From a virus, in the IMG/VR virus record IMGVR_UViG_3300047121_000266, positions 1 through 22,154 of that record: a DNA stretch of 22,154 nucleotides; one strand, written 5' to 3'. A program made the translations under genes and the position numbers. The notes under the pieces were generated by a model. That model was given only the letters and a program-made list of their open reading frames with translations. It ran no database searches and was not told the DNA's origin. Position 1 is the first letter of the stretch. Every line of letters begins with the position of its first letter. Shown in pieces: positions 15,041 to 21,902 of the stretch.

Positions 15041-15076
15041 ATGGCCGTCTTTTCGCAGCTTCCGGCCGACCCGTGA
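15041..15076 (+). CDS. Possible 11-codon leader ORF
   Basis: ATG at 15041 is preceded by AGGGA (15030-15034) at 6 nt spacing and encodes MAVFSQLPADP followed by TGA. It sits 26 nt after the TACGCT of the promoter-like element and in frame with the downstream GT71-like gene, but separated by the stop. It could be a leader peptide or the remnant of a gene start carried with the duplicated promoter. It is too short to judge coding potential. Confidence 0.22.
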   Translation: MAVFSQLPADP

Positions 15077-15118
15077 CGTGGTAGACAAGCTCGCCACGTC
15101 TCGGAATTGGTGCTCCAC

Positions 15119-16045
15119 ATGACATTCCGCACCGCCCTCGCTGACCGTCTCGCCGCTGCGGCCCCGCCGCTGCCGCCGGTCGCCGACTACCGTGGCCTCG
15201 TCATCGTCGCCGGTGGTGAGCTCTACGGCCGGCTGGCGTGGAACCTCATCACCACGCTCCGGGGCCTGGGCTGCACGCTGCCGGTCGAGCTGTGGCACTT
15301 CTCCCACGAGATGCCCGAGCCGATGCGTTCGGTGTTCACAAGTGAGCCGGGCGTTCGCCTGGTGGACGTGGGCCAATACTGCCGGGAGCACGGCATTGCT
15401 ACACGGGCCGTGGCCCGGTCGCCGCAGCACGCAGGGTGGTGGCTCAAGTCATTCGCCCTGCGGCATTGCGGGTTCGCCGAGGTCATGCTCTTGGACGCCG
15501 ACAACGTGCCAGCCGTCGATCCCACCTGCCTGTTCCACGACACGGCCTACGAGCGGGCGGGTGCGATGTTCTGGCCCGACCTGCCGCCCAGCCGGGAGCG
15601 TGGCCAGTGGGTGCCCGAGGGGGCGTGGCGGGCCGTGGGCCTCGAGCCCGTGCCGACGGCCCGGCCGTTTGAGTCTGGGCAAATCCTGGTAAACCGCCGC
15701 CGGCACCTTCATGCCCTCGACGTGGCCCTGGTGCTGAACGACCACAGCGACGAGGTCTACCAGTTCGTCTACGGCGACAAAGACACGTTCCTGCTGGCGT
15801 GGCACCTCTGCGGGCAGCGTTACCACATGCCGCCCAAAAACCCAGCGTGGCGGCATCCGGCTATTTGCCAGCACGACAGCAACGGGAACCTGGTCTTCCA
15901 GCACGCCTGTGCCGCCAAGGCCGAGATCGCCCGGGGCGAGGTCGTGCCGGGCATCGTCAATCGCCGGTTCGCCCCGGATGCCGCTGCCGAGTTCGACCGG
16001 CGGGCCGCAGCGGCACTCGCCCGCTGGACGCCTCATGTAGCGTGA
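15119..16045 (+). CDS. GT71-like (alpha-mannosyltransferase-type) glycosyltransferase
   Basis: A 308-aa protein; ATG at 15119 is chosen over in-frame TTG 15107 and GTG 15110, none having a good ribosome-binding site. The order of motifs recalls GT71/Mannosyl_trans3 enzymes: GLVIVAGG strand (26-33), LPVELWH (54-60), WWLKSFAL (107-114), the metal-binding LLDADNVP (124-131), FWPD (151-154), ESGQILV (185-191), and YGDKDTFLLAW (218-228). GT71 enzymes transfer mannose or a related sugar from a nucleotide donor. It is separated by about 9 kb from the main glycan cassette but lies in the same late gene cluster, directly after the tail-tip genes. Sugar and acceptor cannot be deduced. The stop overlaps the next gene. 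Confidence 0.78.
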   Translation: MTFRTALADRLAAAAPPLPPVADYRGLVIVAGGELYGRLAWNLITTLRGLGCTLPVELWHFSHEMPEPMRSVFTSEPGVRLVDVGQYCREHGIATRAVARSPQHAGWWLKSFALRHCGFAEVMLLDADNVPAVDPTCLFHDTAYERAGAMFWPDLPPSRERGQWVPEGAWRAVGLEPVPTARPFESGQILVNRRRHLHALDVALVLNDHSDEVYQFVYGDKDTFLLAWHLCGQRYHMPPKNPAWRHPAICQHDSNGNLVFQHACAAKAEIARGEVVPGIVNRRFAPDAAAEFDRRAAAALARWTPHVA

Positions 16046-16338
16046 CCGGCATGGCACCGGTTCGCAAACGACGAACGGTCTACGTGGGCGACCAGCGCTG
16101 GAAGATCCAGCGCAACGCCAGGCTGCGGGACTGCGACGGCAAATGCGACTACAAGACCCGCACGATTTTCCTGCGGGCGGGCCTCCACGGGTCCGACCTG
16201 CTCGACACGATCCTCCACGAACTCATTCATGCCCGCTGGCCCGACTTGTCGGAGGACGCCGTGTGCGAGTTCTCCGAGACGGTCAGCGCCCTGCTCGATG
16301 CGGAAGGATTCCGACAGCCTGACGACCACGAGGAGTGA
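16042..16338 (+). CDS. HExxH metallopeptidase-like small protein
   Basis: A 98-aa protein if read from the GTG at 16042, which overlaps the previous stop as GTGA; the ATG at 16051 is an equally possible start. Neither has a clear ribosome-binding site. HELIH (59-63) gives the HExxH zinc site, within LLDTILHELIHARWPDLSED. EDAVCEFSE (71-79) offers a possible Glu third ligand. The N-terminal half is basic and has RDCDGKCDYKTRTIFL, a strand pair before the active-site helix, as in SprT/ImmA-type minimal proteases. Phages carry such short HExxH proteins with unknown targets. The active-site motif is seen; proteolytic activity is inferred. Confidence 0.65.
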   Translation: MTGMAPVRKRRTVYVGDQRWKIQRNARLRDCDGKCDYKTRTIFLRAGLHGSDLLDTILHELIHARWPDLSEDAVCEFSETVSALLDAEGFRQPDDHEE

Positions 16339-16342
16339 TGCC

Positions 16343-16594
16343 ATGGCGAAGGCCAGCATTATCGAAGAGGTGGCGGCGTTGATCCCCGAGAACCCGGGCG
16401 TACGGCCCTGGTGGGACCGGCTCGACGCCAAGCAGGCGGCACTGGCCGCCGAGATCCTGGCAGCGTGGAAGGCCGGCACGTTCGGTAGCAAGCGGCGGCC
16501 CGCCGCCACGGCGATTGCGGCGGCCCTGCGCCGGCACGGAGTGAACATCGGCTACCAAGGAGTGGATACATGGCTACGCCGTCTCGGAAAGTAG
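16343..16594 (+). CDS. Small helical protein, possible DNA-binding
   Basis: An 83-aa protein starting at the ATG at 16343, with AGGAG at 16331-16335 and 7 nt spacing; the longer open frame upstream is inside the preceding gene. The N-terminal part MAKASIIEEVAALIPENPG precedes two helices. A basic segment GSKRRPAATAIAAALRRHGV and then IGYQGVDTWLRRL resemble the helix-turn-helix arrangement of small phage regulators or terminase-like adaptors. No known family can be named. It overlaps the phosphoesterase gene by 25 bp and is likely co-translated. A DNA-binding role is a weak inference from charge and helix pattern. Confidence 0.6.
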   Translation: MAKASIIEEVAALIPENPGVRPWWDRLDAKQAALAAEILAAWKAGTFGSKRRPAATAIAAALRRHGVNIGYQGVDTWLRRLGK

Positions 16595-17652
16595 TGGCCG
16601 AGGTGGCCGCCGACGTGGCCTCGGCCGAGCAGCTGGCCGCCGACGCTGAATTGGCTCGGCTGCGGAGCGAGGTGGCGTCGTACCGAAATAGGTACAAGGC
16701 GGCCCTCGCCCAGATCGACAAAGAGCGGGAGCGGGCGGACGCCCTCGTGTCGCTCAAGGGCATCGACTCGGCCGGAGTTCGCGAATCGCGAACGGGCAAG
16801 ACGACAAAGCATCCGGCCACGATGGTCGTGATGCTCTCAGACATCCACTGCGAAGAGACAGTGCGCCCCGAGACCGTCAACGGGCTGAACGAATTCAACC
16901 TCGACATCTGCGACGCGCGGCTCGCTGAACTCTGGGAACGGTTCTTCGCCATGCTTGAGCACGAGCGGCAGCTGTGCCGCATCGACCGGGTGTGCATCTG
17001 GATTGGCGGCGACGTGATTACTGGCATGATCCATCCCGAGCTCGCCGAAGAAAACAGCCTGCACCCCCTGGCGGCGAAGCGGTGGATCGGCTCGCGGCTC
17101 CGCGGGTTCATCGATGCCGTGAGCGGCAAAGCGAAACAAATAGTGGTAGCGACTTCCTGCGGGAATCATGGCCGAACAACTGAGAAGCTCCGCACGAACG
17201 AGGCGGACACGTCATACGAACACGACCTCTACCTGACGATGCAGGCCGAGGAGCGTCGGAAGAACGTCCGCTGGCTTGTGGGCGAAGGGCATTTGAACTA
17301 CGTCGATCTCGACGGGTTCGTGGTTCGGTTCTCGCATGGTCACTCAGTGAAGTACCAAGGCGGAATCGGGGGCGTGCATGTGCCACTGCGAAAGAAGATC
17401 GCCGCGTGGGACGCCACGAGCCGTGCTGACTTGACGTGCATTGGACATTGGCACCAGTTCAGTTGGGGCCGCTCGGGCCGCTACATCACGAACGGAAGCG
17501 TTATCGGCTACTCCGCGTACGCCGTGCGCATCGGTGCTGAAGGCAGCGAGCGACCGTGCCAGGCCGCGTTCGTGATCGACCACGGGCGAAACGAAGTCAC
17601 GAAGGCGTATCCCCTGTTCTGCGACCGCGACTTGAGAAAGGCAAAGGAATGA
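16570..17652 (+). CDS. Calcineurin-like metallophosphoesterase with coiled-coil N-terminus
   Basis: A 360-aa protein with AAGGAG at 16557-16562 before the ATG. Residues 17-60 are a charged helical/coiled-coil segment (SYRNRYKAALAQIDKERERAD). All metallophosphoesterase motifs are present: LSDIH (89-93), GGD (146-148), GNH (198-200, in CGNHGR), HGH (256-258), and GHWH (292-295). The two-metal active site therefore appears intact. Such enzymes hydrolyse phosphoester bonds in nucleic acids, nucleotides or phosphoproteins. Phage members are often nuclease-like, distant from Mre11/SbcD, and here no SbcC-type ATPase lies nearby. The next gene (Nmad1-like) points towards nucleotide or DNA processing. 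Substrate is unknown. The stop overlaps the next ATG. Confidence 0.83.
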   Translation: MATPSRKVVAEVAADVASAEQLAADAELARLRSEVASYRNRYKAALAQIDKERERADALVSLKGIDSAGVRESRTGKTTKHPATMVVMLSDIHCEETVRPETVNGLNEFNLDICDARLAELWERFFAMLEHERQLCRIDRVCIWIGGDVITGMIHPELAEENSLHPLAAKRWIGSRLRGFIDAVSGKAKQIVVATSCGNHGRTTEKLRTNEADTSYEHDLYLTMQAEERRKNVRWLVGEGHLNYVDLDGFVVRFSHGHSVKYQGGIGGVHVPLRKKIAAWDATSRADLTCIGHWHQFSWGRSGRYITNGSVIGYSAYAVRIGAEGSERPCQAAFVIDHGRNEVTKAYPLFCDRDLRKAKE

Positions 17653-18317
17653 CGACCACGACTCTGCAACAGGCGAACGACGTGCTGCGACAGGCCGTGG
17701 CGGACCGACTGGCCGGCACGCCAACCGACGATCCCAAGATGGCCGGCTACACGCCGATGGCCGCCTCGCTCGCCGGCTGCAAGCCCGCCCAGGAGGCGGC
17801 GGCACGCTGTTTTGATACGACAACCCAGAGCGTGCCGGTAACTCCCGAGGAGCCCGTGGCGTCGATTCCCGTGGACTGGATTCTCCAGGGCGAGCGTGAA
17901 CTGCGGCAGCAGCGTCTCACCGGCGATGGCGTGAAGAACGCTCCCAGTGATACCTACGCCGAGTGGCAGCCGTCGTTTCAGGGCGACGCACTGCGGCCCG
18001 GGTCGGCCGAGTTCCTGGCCGTGCTCGACGAGCTCAAGCAGCTGCACCTCCGCAAGACGCTCGACTACGGCGTGGACGAAGACGCCCTGTCAAATATCCG
18101 CATGTCGGCCGACATCGTAAACCTTCCGGCGTGGGCCGGATGCGTGCTCCGCATGATGGACAAGATGCACCGGCTCCGGGCGTATTTCAGGCGCGGCAAG
18201 GTCGAGTTCGACGGCCTCGAGGACACGCTCAAGGACATCGCCTGTTACGCCGTGATTGCCGAAGTGCTGCGTCGTGAGGGCCACACACCCTGCCTGGCGG
18301 GCAAGCGACAGGCGTAG
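17649..18317 (+). CDS. Nmad1/DUF1599-like nucleotide-modification-associated protein
   Basis: A 222-aa protein starting in an ATGA overlap, with AAAGGA upstream. Residues 1-115 are low-complexity and unfamiliar. Residues 118-210 match the helical domain called nucleotide modification associated domain 1 (DUF1599): EFLAVLDELKQLHLRKTLDYG (120-140, written here as one helix and turn), then DALSNIRMSADI, then GCVLRMMDKMHRL (164-176), then EDTLKDIACYAVIAEVL (191-207). The spaced acidic residues are typical of MazG-like folds that bind nucleotides with magnesium. Known associations are with phage DNA-base modification and nucleotide-pool genes. The family call is from memory of the pattern. It is followed at once by a GC-rich hairpin. 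Confidence 0.65.
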   Translation: MTTTTLQQANDVLRQAVADRLAGTPTDDPKMAGYTPMAASLAGCKPAQEAAARCFDTTTQSVPVTPEEPVASIPVDWILQGERELRQQRLTGDGVKNAPSDTYAEWQPSFQGDALRPGSAEFLAVLDELKQLHLRKTLDYGVDEDALSNIRMSADIVNLPAWAGCVLRMMDKMHRLRAYFRRGKVEFDGLEDTLKDIACYAVIAEVLRREGHTPCLAGKRQA

Positions 18318-18322
18318 CCTCG

Positions 18323-18342
18323 GGGCGTGATCGCTCACGCCC
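18323..18342 (+). terminator. Terminator-like hairpin
   Basis: GGGCGTGA (18323-18330), loop TCGC, and TCACGCCC (18335-18342) form a perfect 8-bp stem with a 4-nt loop, followed by ATTTT (18343-18347). It begins 5 nt after the stop of the Nmad1-like gene. It could be a weak intrinsic terminator or attenuator. It also contains the GTG (18327) of the next ORF, so it may control that gene's translation. Confidence 0.45.
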
Positions 18343-18566
18343 ATTTTCGCCGAGGCGGTGAACAAGGCCGCGAGCCGCTCGCTGCCCCGGGCGACGTGCA
18401 GTCGCTCGCCAAGGGCTACACGCCGAGCCAGGCGTTTTGGGGCAAGGTCACGAGCAAACGGCCCGAACGGCTGTCGCCGGAAGATCTCGCGCTCCAGGCG
18501 TTTCGCTTGGGCGTAAAGCCGGCCACCCTGCGATCGGCCATTGAGTCGGGAGCCCTCGATGGCTGA
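18327..18566 (+). CDS. Hypothetical small protein
   Basis: A 79-aa protein. The GTG at 18327 lies in the left arm of a perfect 8-bp hairpin; the next in-frame start, GTG 18396, has no obvious ribosome-binding site. The N-terminal part is rich in Arg, Gly and His. The C-terminal part (SPEDLALQAFRLGVKPATL, then RSAIESGALDG) looks like a helix-turn-helix or small helical bundle. The family is not recognised. The end overlaps the next start by 8 bp, so it reads as part of the operon. The hairpin at its start suggests it is expressed weakly or under control. Confidence 0.5.
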   Translation: MIAHAHFRRGGEQGREPLAAPGDVQSLAKGYTPSQAFWGKVTSKRPERLSPEDLALQAFRLGVKPATLRSAIESGALDG

Positions 18567-19092
18567 CACGCTCACCGACTCACTCACCGGGCAGTTTCGC
18601 ACGTCGATGCAGTGGACCCGCACCGACACGCAAGAGGTCGGCACGGTCACGAACCGCAAGACCGCTAGTGGCACCTACACGCTGACCGACGGCGACGGGC
18701 CGGGCGAGGCCGACCTGGTGTTCGCCGACTCGCGCACCATCCCGGCAAACACGGTCGAGGAGTTCGATCTGCTGAACCTGACGCAGCAGGCCCTCGGAGT
18801 CACGGTGCCGTTCACGTTCCGCCAGTTGCGGGCGATCCGAGTCGTGAACACGAGCACGACTGCCGGCCGGCGGTTGCTTATCGGCGTCGATCCTGGGCGG
18901 CCCACGGTCGTCTACGCCGCCGAGGTCGGGCCCGGCTCCGAGTGGTTTTCGATTAACCAAACGGATGCTTGGGAGGTCACGGCCGACAACAGCGTGATCC
19001 GCATCAGCAACCCCAATGCAGCGTCCGTGACGTACGAGCTGTACCTGTTCGGCACCTCGGTGGCAGCGGGAGGCAGCGGCAGTGGCAGCTAG
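18559..19092 (+). CDS. Beta-rich structural-like protein, paralogue 1
   Basis: A 177-aa protein; ATG 18559 with GGAG (18549-18552) at 6 nt is chosen over an upstream TTG. It is Thr/Val/Asn-rich with strand patterns and no membrane segment or signal peptide. Landmarks are YTLTDGDGPGEADLVF, TIPANTVEEFDL and the strand AIRVVNTSTTAGRRLLIGV, ending in ELYLFGTS and a flexible Gly/Ser tail. The next gene shows the same order (DGTGDDQA, TVAASATTTIDL, ALLIVNRSTTASLAVNG, VEVYIVG). Proteins with this look are common among phage head or tail decoration proteins, but here they sit just before the membrane-protein cluster. Function is unknown. Confidence 0.55.
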   Translation: MADTLTDSLTGQFRTSMQWTRTDTQEVGTVTNRKTASGTYTLTDGDGPGEADLVFADSRTIPANTVEEFDLLNLTQQALGVTVPFTFRQLRAIRVVNTSTTAGRRLLIGVDPGRPTVVYAAEVGPGSEWFSINQTDAWEVTADNSVIRISNPNAASVTYELYLFGTSVAAGGSGSGS

Positions 19093-19579
19093 TTTCTCGC
19101 TCATCGGGGCGCTCCGGGTCGTGCCGACGTGGGCCGACGACCTCAACACGACCACCGTCACCGATTCGGCGACGGCCAATCTCACGTTCGCCATTGCCGA
19201 TGGCACCGGCGACGACCAGGCCAACGGCTACCACAAAGACGTGATCACCGTGGCCGCTAGCGCCACGACGACGATCGACCTCCGGGCGTTGCCGCTCAAG
19301 CTATTCGGCGGCACGGGCACGCTGTCGCTCGCCAAGGTCAAGGCCCTGCTGATCGTCAACCGCTCGACGACGGCCAGCCTGGCGGTCAACGGCAGCACGA
19401 CGAACCGGTGGACCGCCCTGTCGGCCGGCGCGATGACGCTCGGGCCTGAGGGCGTGCTCTACGTCACGCATCTAAACGCCGGCTATGCGACGACCGCCAC
19501 TGACAAGGTGATCGCCATCACGAACAACGGGGCCAGTGCGGCCGACGTCGAGGTCTACATCGTGGGAGTGAAGTCATGA
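19082..19579 (+). CDS. Beta-rich structural-like protein, paralogue 2
   Basis: A 165-aa protein from GTG 19082, with GGGAGG at 19069-19074 and an 11-bp overlap with the preceding gene. It aligns by eye with the previous protein over most of its length: DGTGDDQANGYHKDVITV, then ATTTIDLRALPLKLF, then VKALLIVNRSTTASLAVNG, and the final EVYIVGVKS. It lacks the Gly/Ser tail. The pair is a second case of tandem duplication of a beta protein in this window. A virion-associated or secreted role is plausible; no motif indicates an enzyme. Its stop overlaps the next ATG as ATGA. Confidence 0.55.
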   Translation: MAASFSLIGALRVVPTWADDLNTTTVTDSATANLTFAIADGTGDDQANGYHKDVITVAASATTTIDLRALPLKLFGGTGTLSLAKVKALLIVNRSTTASLAVNGSTTNRWTALSAGAMTLGPEGVLYVTHLNAGYATTATDKVIAITNNGASAADVEVYIVGVKS

Positions 19580-19950
19580 TCGGAAGTGCTCCTGTGACGG
19601 CGACGGAAAACCTGCTGACCGTGTCGGAGAAGATCCGAGCGTTTATCGCCACGGCCAAGGTGGCCGCCACCAACGGGCTCACCGTCGGCGAGTTTGCCGA
19701 GCTCACCGTGGCCTTGCTTCGGGTGGTGGTCGCCGCCCTCGACACGATTCCGGGCGACGGGCCGGGCAAACGGGAATGGGCCCTCGAGGCCGTCGGCCAG
19801 TTGTTCGACGCCGTCGCTAACAAGTGCATCCCGACGCTGGCGTGGCCCGTGTGGCTGGTCGTGCGGCCGGCGGTTCGGTCGCTCGTGCTCATGGCTGCCA
19901 GCGGTGCCATCGAATCGCTGCTGCCTCTCATCAGGAAGGTCGCCACATGA
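19576..19950 (+). CDS. Small protein with hydrophobic C-terminal half
   Basis: A 124-aa protein coupled to its neighbours by ATGA overlaps on both sides. The N-terminal half has helices (NLLTVSEKIRAFIATAKV and ELTVALLRVVVAALDTI). The C-terminal half is hydrophobic (IPTLAWPVWLVVRPAV and SLVLMAASGAIESLLPL), compatible with one or two membrane or amphipathic helices. It starts the cluster of membrane-anchored genes at the end of the window and could be a holin-like or pinholin-like component. No holin family is recognised and the hydrophobic segments are broken by Arg, so the membrane call is moderate. Confidence 0.55.
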   Translation: MIGSAPVTATENLLTVSEKIRAFIATAKVAATNGLTVGEFAELTVALLRVVVAALDTIPGDGPGKREWALEAVGQLFDAVANKCIPTLAWPVWLVVRPAVRSLVLMAASGAIESLLPLIRKVAT

Positions 19951-20495
19951 CTACGGGTCTGCTCGTCATCGCCGTCGCCATCGCCCTGGCATGGCCGTGG
20001 ATCAAGGCCCACGCGCCCACGATGGACCTGACCCGGCTGGACCGGCACCACTATGCCGCCCTGGCCCTCGGCGTGGCCGCCCTGCTGTCGTTCGCCAACC
20101 GCTCGACTGGCAAGCCTGAACCCGAGCCCGGCCCGCCACAGCCCACCACGCTTGATCTGCGGGGCACCTTTGTCGGCCCTGACGCCGCAGCCAATGCAGC
20201 CACCACGGCGGCCCTGTGCCACGAGCTGGCCGCCGAGATCGAATGGGACGCCACACAGCCGAATCCGCTGATCACGACCGGCGTCGCCTTTGACGAGCTG
20301 CGGACGCGCAGCCGGCTCCTGCTCTGCCGAGGCGTGAGCCTGGGCGAGAAGCATCCCCGGGCCCGGGCGGCGATCGAGGCGTATCTCAATGCCAACGCTG
20401 GCACGTCTGGCGGCCCGCTGACGCCCGAGGCTAAGTCCAAGTGGGTGGCGGCCTACCGTGAGGTCGGTGAGGCTGCGGAGGCCGCCGTGCGATGA
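19947..20495 (+). CDS. Membrane-anchored protein with two TM segments
   Basis: A 182-aa protein from the ATG in an ATGA overlap at 19947. Residues 3-19 (TGLLVIAVAIALAWPWI) and about 35-47 (YAALALGVAALLS) are membrane segments. They are followed by a Pro/Glu linker KPEPEPGPPQP (about 54-64) and a soluble, helical C-terminal domain of about 115 residues. The short linker KPEPEP recurs in the protein encoded at 21636. The topology (hairpin plus external or internal soluble domain) is consistent with a holin-like or spanin-like role in lysis, but no homologous family is recognised. It is directly upstream of and coupled to the cysteine-peptidase gene. Confidence 0.58.
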   Translation: MTTGLLVIAVAIALAWPWIKAHAPTMDLTRLDRHHYAALALGVAALLSFANRSTGKPEPEPGPPQPTTLDLRGTFVGPDAAANAATTAALCHELAAEIEWDATQPNPLITTGVAFDELRTRSRLLLCRGVSLGEKHPRARAAIEAYLNANAGTSGGPLTPEAKSKWVAAYREVGEAAEAAVR

Positions 20496-21628
20496 GCGTG
20501 ACGCCCCGCGCCCGCTGGCAGATCGTCGCCGCCCTGGTGCTCCTGGGGCTGGGATTGTGGCTGGCCATCCAGCCCGGTCGGGCTCCGGTCGTCGGCGACA
20601 ACTTCGGATATACGCCCAACCCCGAAGGTGTGGCCGAGTTCCTCGCTGAACTGGGTGAGCAGCGGTTCTTCCGCCAGGCCGCCCCCGAGGCCATGGCAAA
20701 GGCCGAGCGGGTGGACACGTTTCTCTATCGGGCGATGGCCAAGGCCCACCAGGCCCGCTACGGCCGGCCCTGGGTAGTCGAGCGGCAGGGCATCGGAGAC
20801 TGTGTGGCCTGGGGCGCGATGCACGCCGTGTGGTGTAGCGAAAGCATCTCGTGGGATCTGAAGCTTGTGCCCGAACCGCCGCTGATGCCGAGCGTCGAAG
20901 CGATCTACGGCGGCTCGCGCGTGGAGGCCCGCAACAAACCCGAGGGCTCGGGCGGGTGGAGCGACGGGTCATTCGGCGGCGCGGCTGCCCACTGGCTGCG
21001 GGACTGGGGCGTGGTCTACCGCCAGCCGTTCCCGGATCTCGGCTACGACCTCACGGCCTACTCGGCGGAACGGTGCAAGCAATGGGGCAACTGGGGCGCG
21101 GGTGGGCAGGGCGACAAAGGCCGGCTCGACGCCGTTGCCAAGAAGCATCCGGCCCGGCACGTCGTGGCTGTCCGCACCTGGGAGGAATGCGTGGCGGCCC
21201 TCACCGCCGGCTTCCCGGTGACCATCGCCTCGAGCCAGGGCTTCGCCAGCCGTACCGACGAGTCGGGCGTGCTCGCCCCGTCTGGCACCTGGATGCACCA
21301 GATGTGCCTGGTCGGAATTCGCTTCGCCGAGAAATCGCCGCCCGGCGTGCGGCCGGTCGATGCGTGTCTCGTGCTCAACAGCTGGGGCACGAAGTGGCTG
21401 ACCTACGCCGGCAAGTATCCGGCTGACCAGCCCGATGGTTCGTTTTGGGCCGAGCGCCCGGTCGTCGAGCGAATCCTGAAGCAAGGCGACTCGTACGCCA
21501 TCGGCGACATCAAGACTGGGTTCGCGTGGCGCGACATCCATAACGGCCGGTGGCTGATGCCGGCACCGATCGACTCCCTATCGTCCAGCGGGACGGCAGT
21601 GCCCATGAGCCTGTCGCTCGCGCAGTGA
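20492..21628 (+). CDS. Membrane-anchored papain-like cysteine peptidase
   Basis: A 378-aa protein; ATG 20492 overlaps the preceding stop as ATGA. Residues 10-26 (QIVAALVLLGLGLWLAI) form a single N-terminal membrane anchor or uncleaved signal. The catalytic core has the landmarks of clan CA, family C1: QGIGDCVAW with Q99 and C104, WMHQMCLVGIR with H269, and CLVLNSWGTKW with N296. Glu/Gly/Trp-rich stretches lie between. Cysteine proteases of this class are rare in tailed phages, which usually lyse with glycosidases, amidases or NlpC/P60 enzymes. In this cluster it may act as a lytic enzyme, process virion proteins, or cleave envelope proteins. The active-site residues are seen; the substrate is unknown. 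Confidence 0.78.
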   Translation: MSVTPRARWQIVAALVLLGLGLWLAIQPGRAPVVGDNFGYTPNPEGVAEFLAELGEQRFFRQAAPEAMAKAERVDTFLYRAMAKAHQARYGRPWVVERQGIGDCVAWGAMHAVWCSESISWDLKLVPEPPLMPSVEAIYGGSRVEARNKPEGSGGWSDGSFGGAAAHWLRDWGVVYRQPFPDLGYDLTAYSAERCKQWGNWGAGGQGDKGRLDAVAKKHPARHVVAVRTWEECVAALTAGFPVTIASSQGFASRTDESGVLAPSGTWMHQMCLVGIRFAEKSPPGVRPVDACLVLNSWGTKWLTYAGKYPADQPDGSFWAERPVVERILKQGDSYAIGDIKTGFAWRDIHNGRWLMPAPIDSLSSSGTAVPMSLSLAQ

Positions 21629-21635
21629 GGTGATG

Positions 21636-21902
21636 ATGAAGCTCGACCGCAACACGCTGATGATCCTGGCCACGGCGTTCGCAATCGGCTATTGGCTCGC
21701 TGGCGGCAAGCCGGAACCGGAGCCCAAGCCGCTCGACGATCGGCCCGTGGTGCGGTGGATCGTCCGCACGGCGAAGCAGCTGCTCTGGATTGCCGTGTTC
21801 GTCGAGCCCGCCCCGGCAGACGTCACCGATCGGCATCTGGCTCGCACACACACGGTCGGCCCCGATGGCTATGCCGTGATCGACCACGGAGACGGCTGGT
21901 GA
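21636..21902 (+). CDS. Small single-TM protein with Pro/Glu linker
   Basis: An 88-aa protein. I choose ATG 21636 because GAGG (21627-21630) lies 5 nt upstream; in-frame GTG 21630 and ATG 21633 are alternatives. Residues about 7-22 (TLMILATAFAIGYWLA) form one membrane helix. KPEPEPKP (about 25-32) repeats the linker of the protein encoded at 19947. A second hydrophobic stretch RTAKQLLWIAVFVEP may be amphipathic. The C-terminal end is polar. The size and topology are those of small lysis-cassette or phage membrane proteins such as spanin or antiholin components, but no lipobox or known family is visible. Confidence 0.55.
   Translation: MKLDRNTLMILATAFAIGYWLAGGKPEPEPKPLDDRPVVRWIVRTAKQLLWIAVFVEPAPADVTDRHLARTHTVGPDGYAVIDHGDGW

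Noticed and set aside
19518-20972. Long antisense ORF (484 codons, - strand)
   Set aside because: It lies opposite several coupled + strand genes with clear starts and motifs. Its peptide is Arg/Pro/Ser-rich low complexity, as expected for a shadow frame in high-GC DNA.
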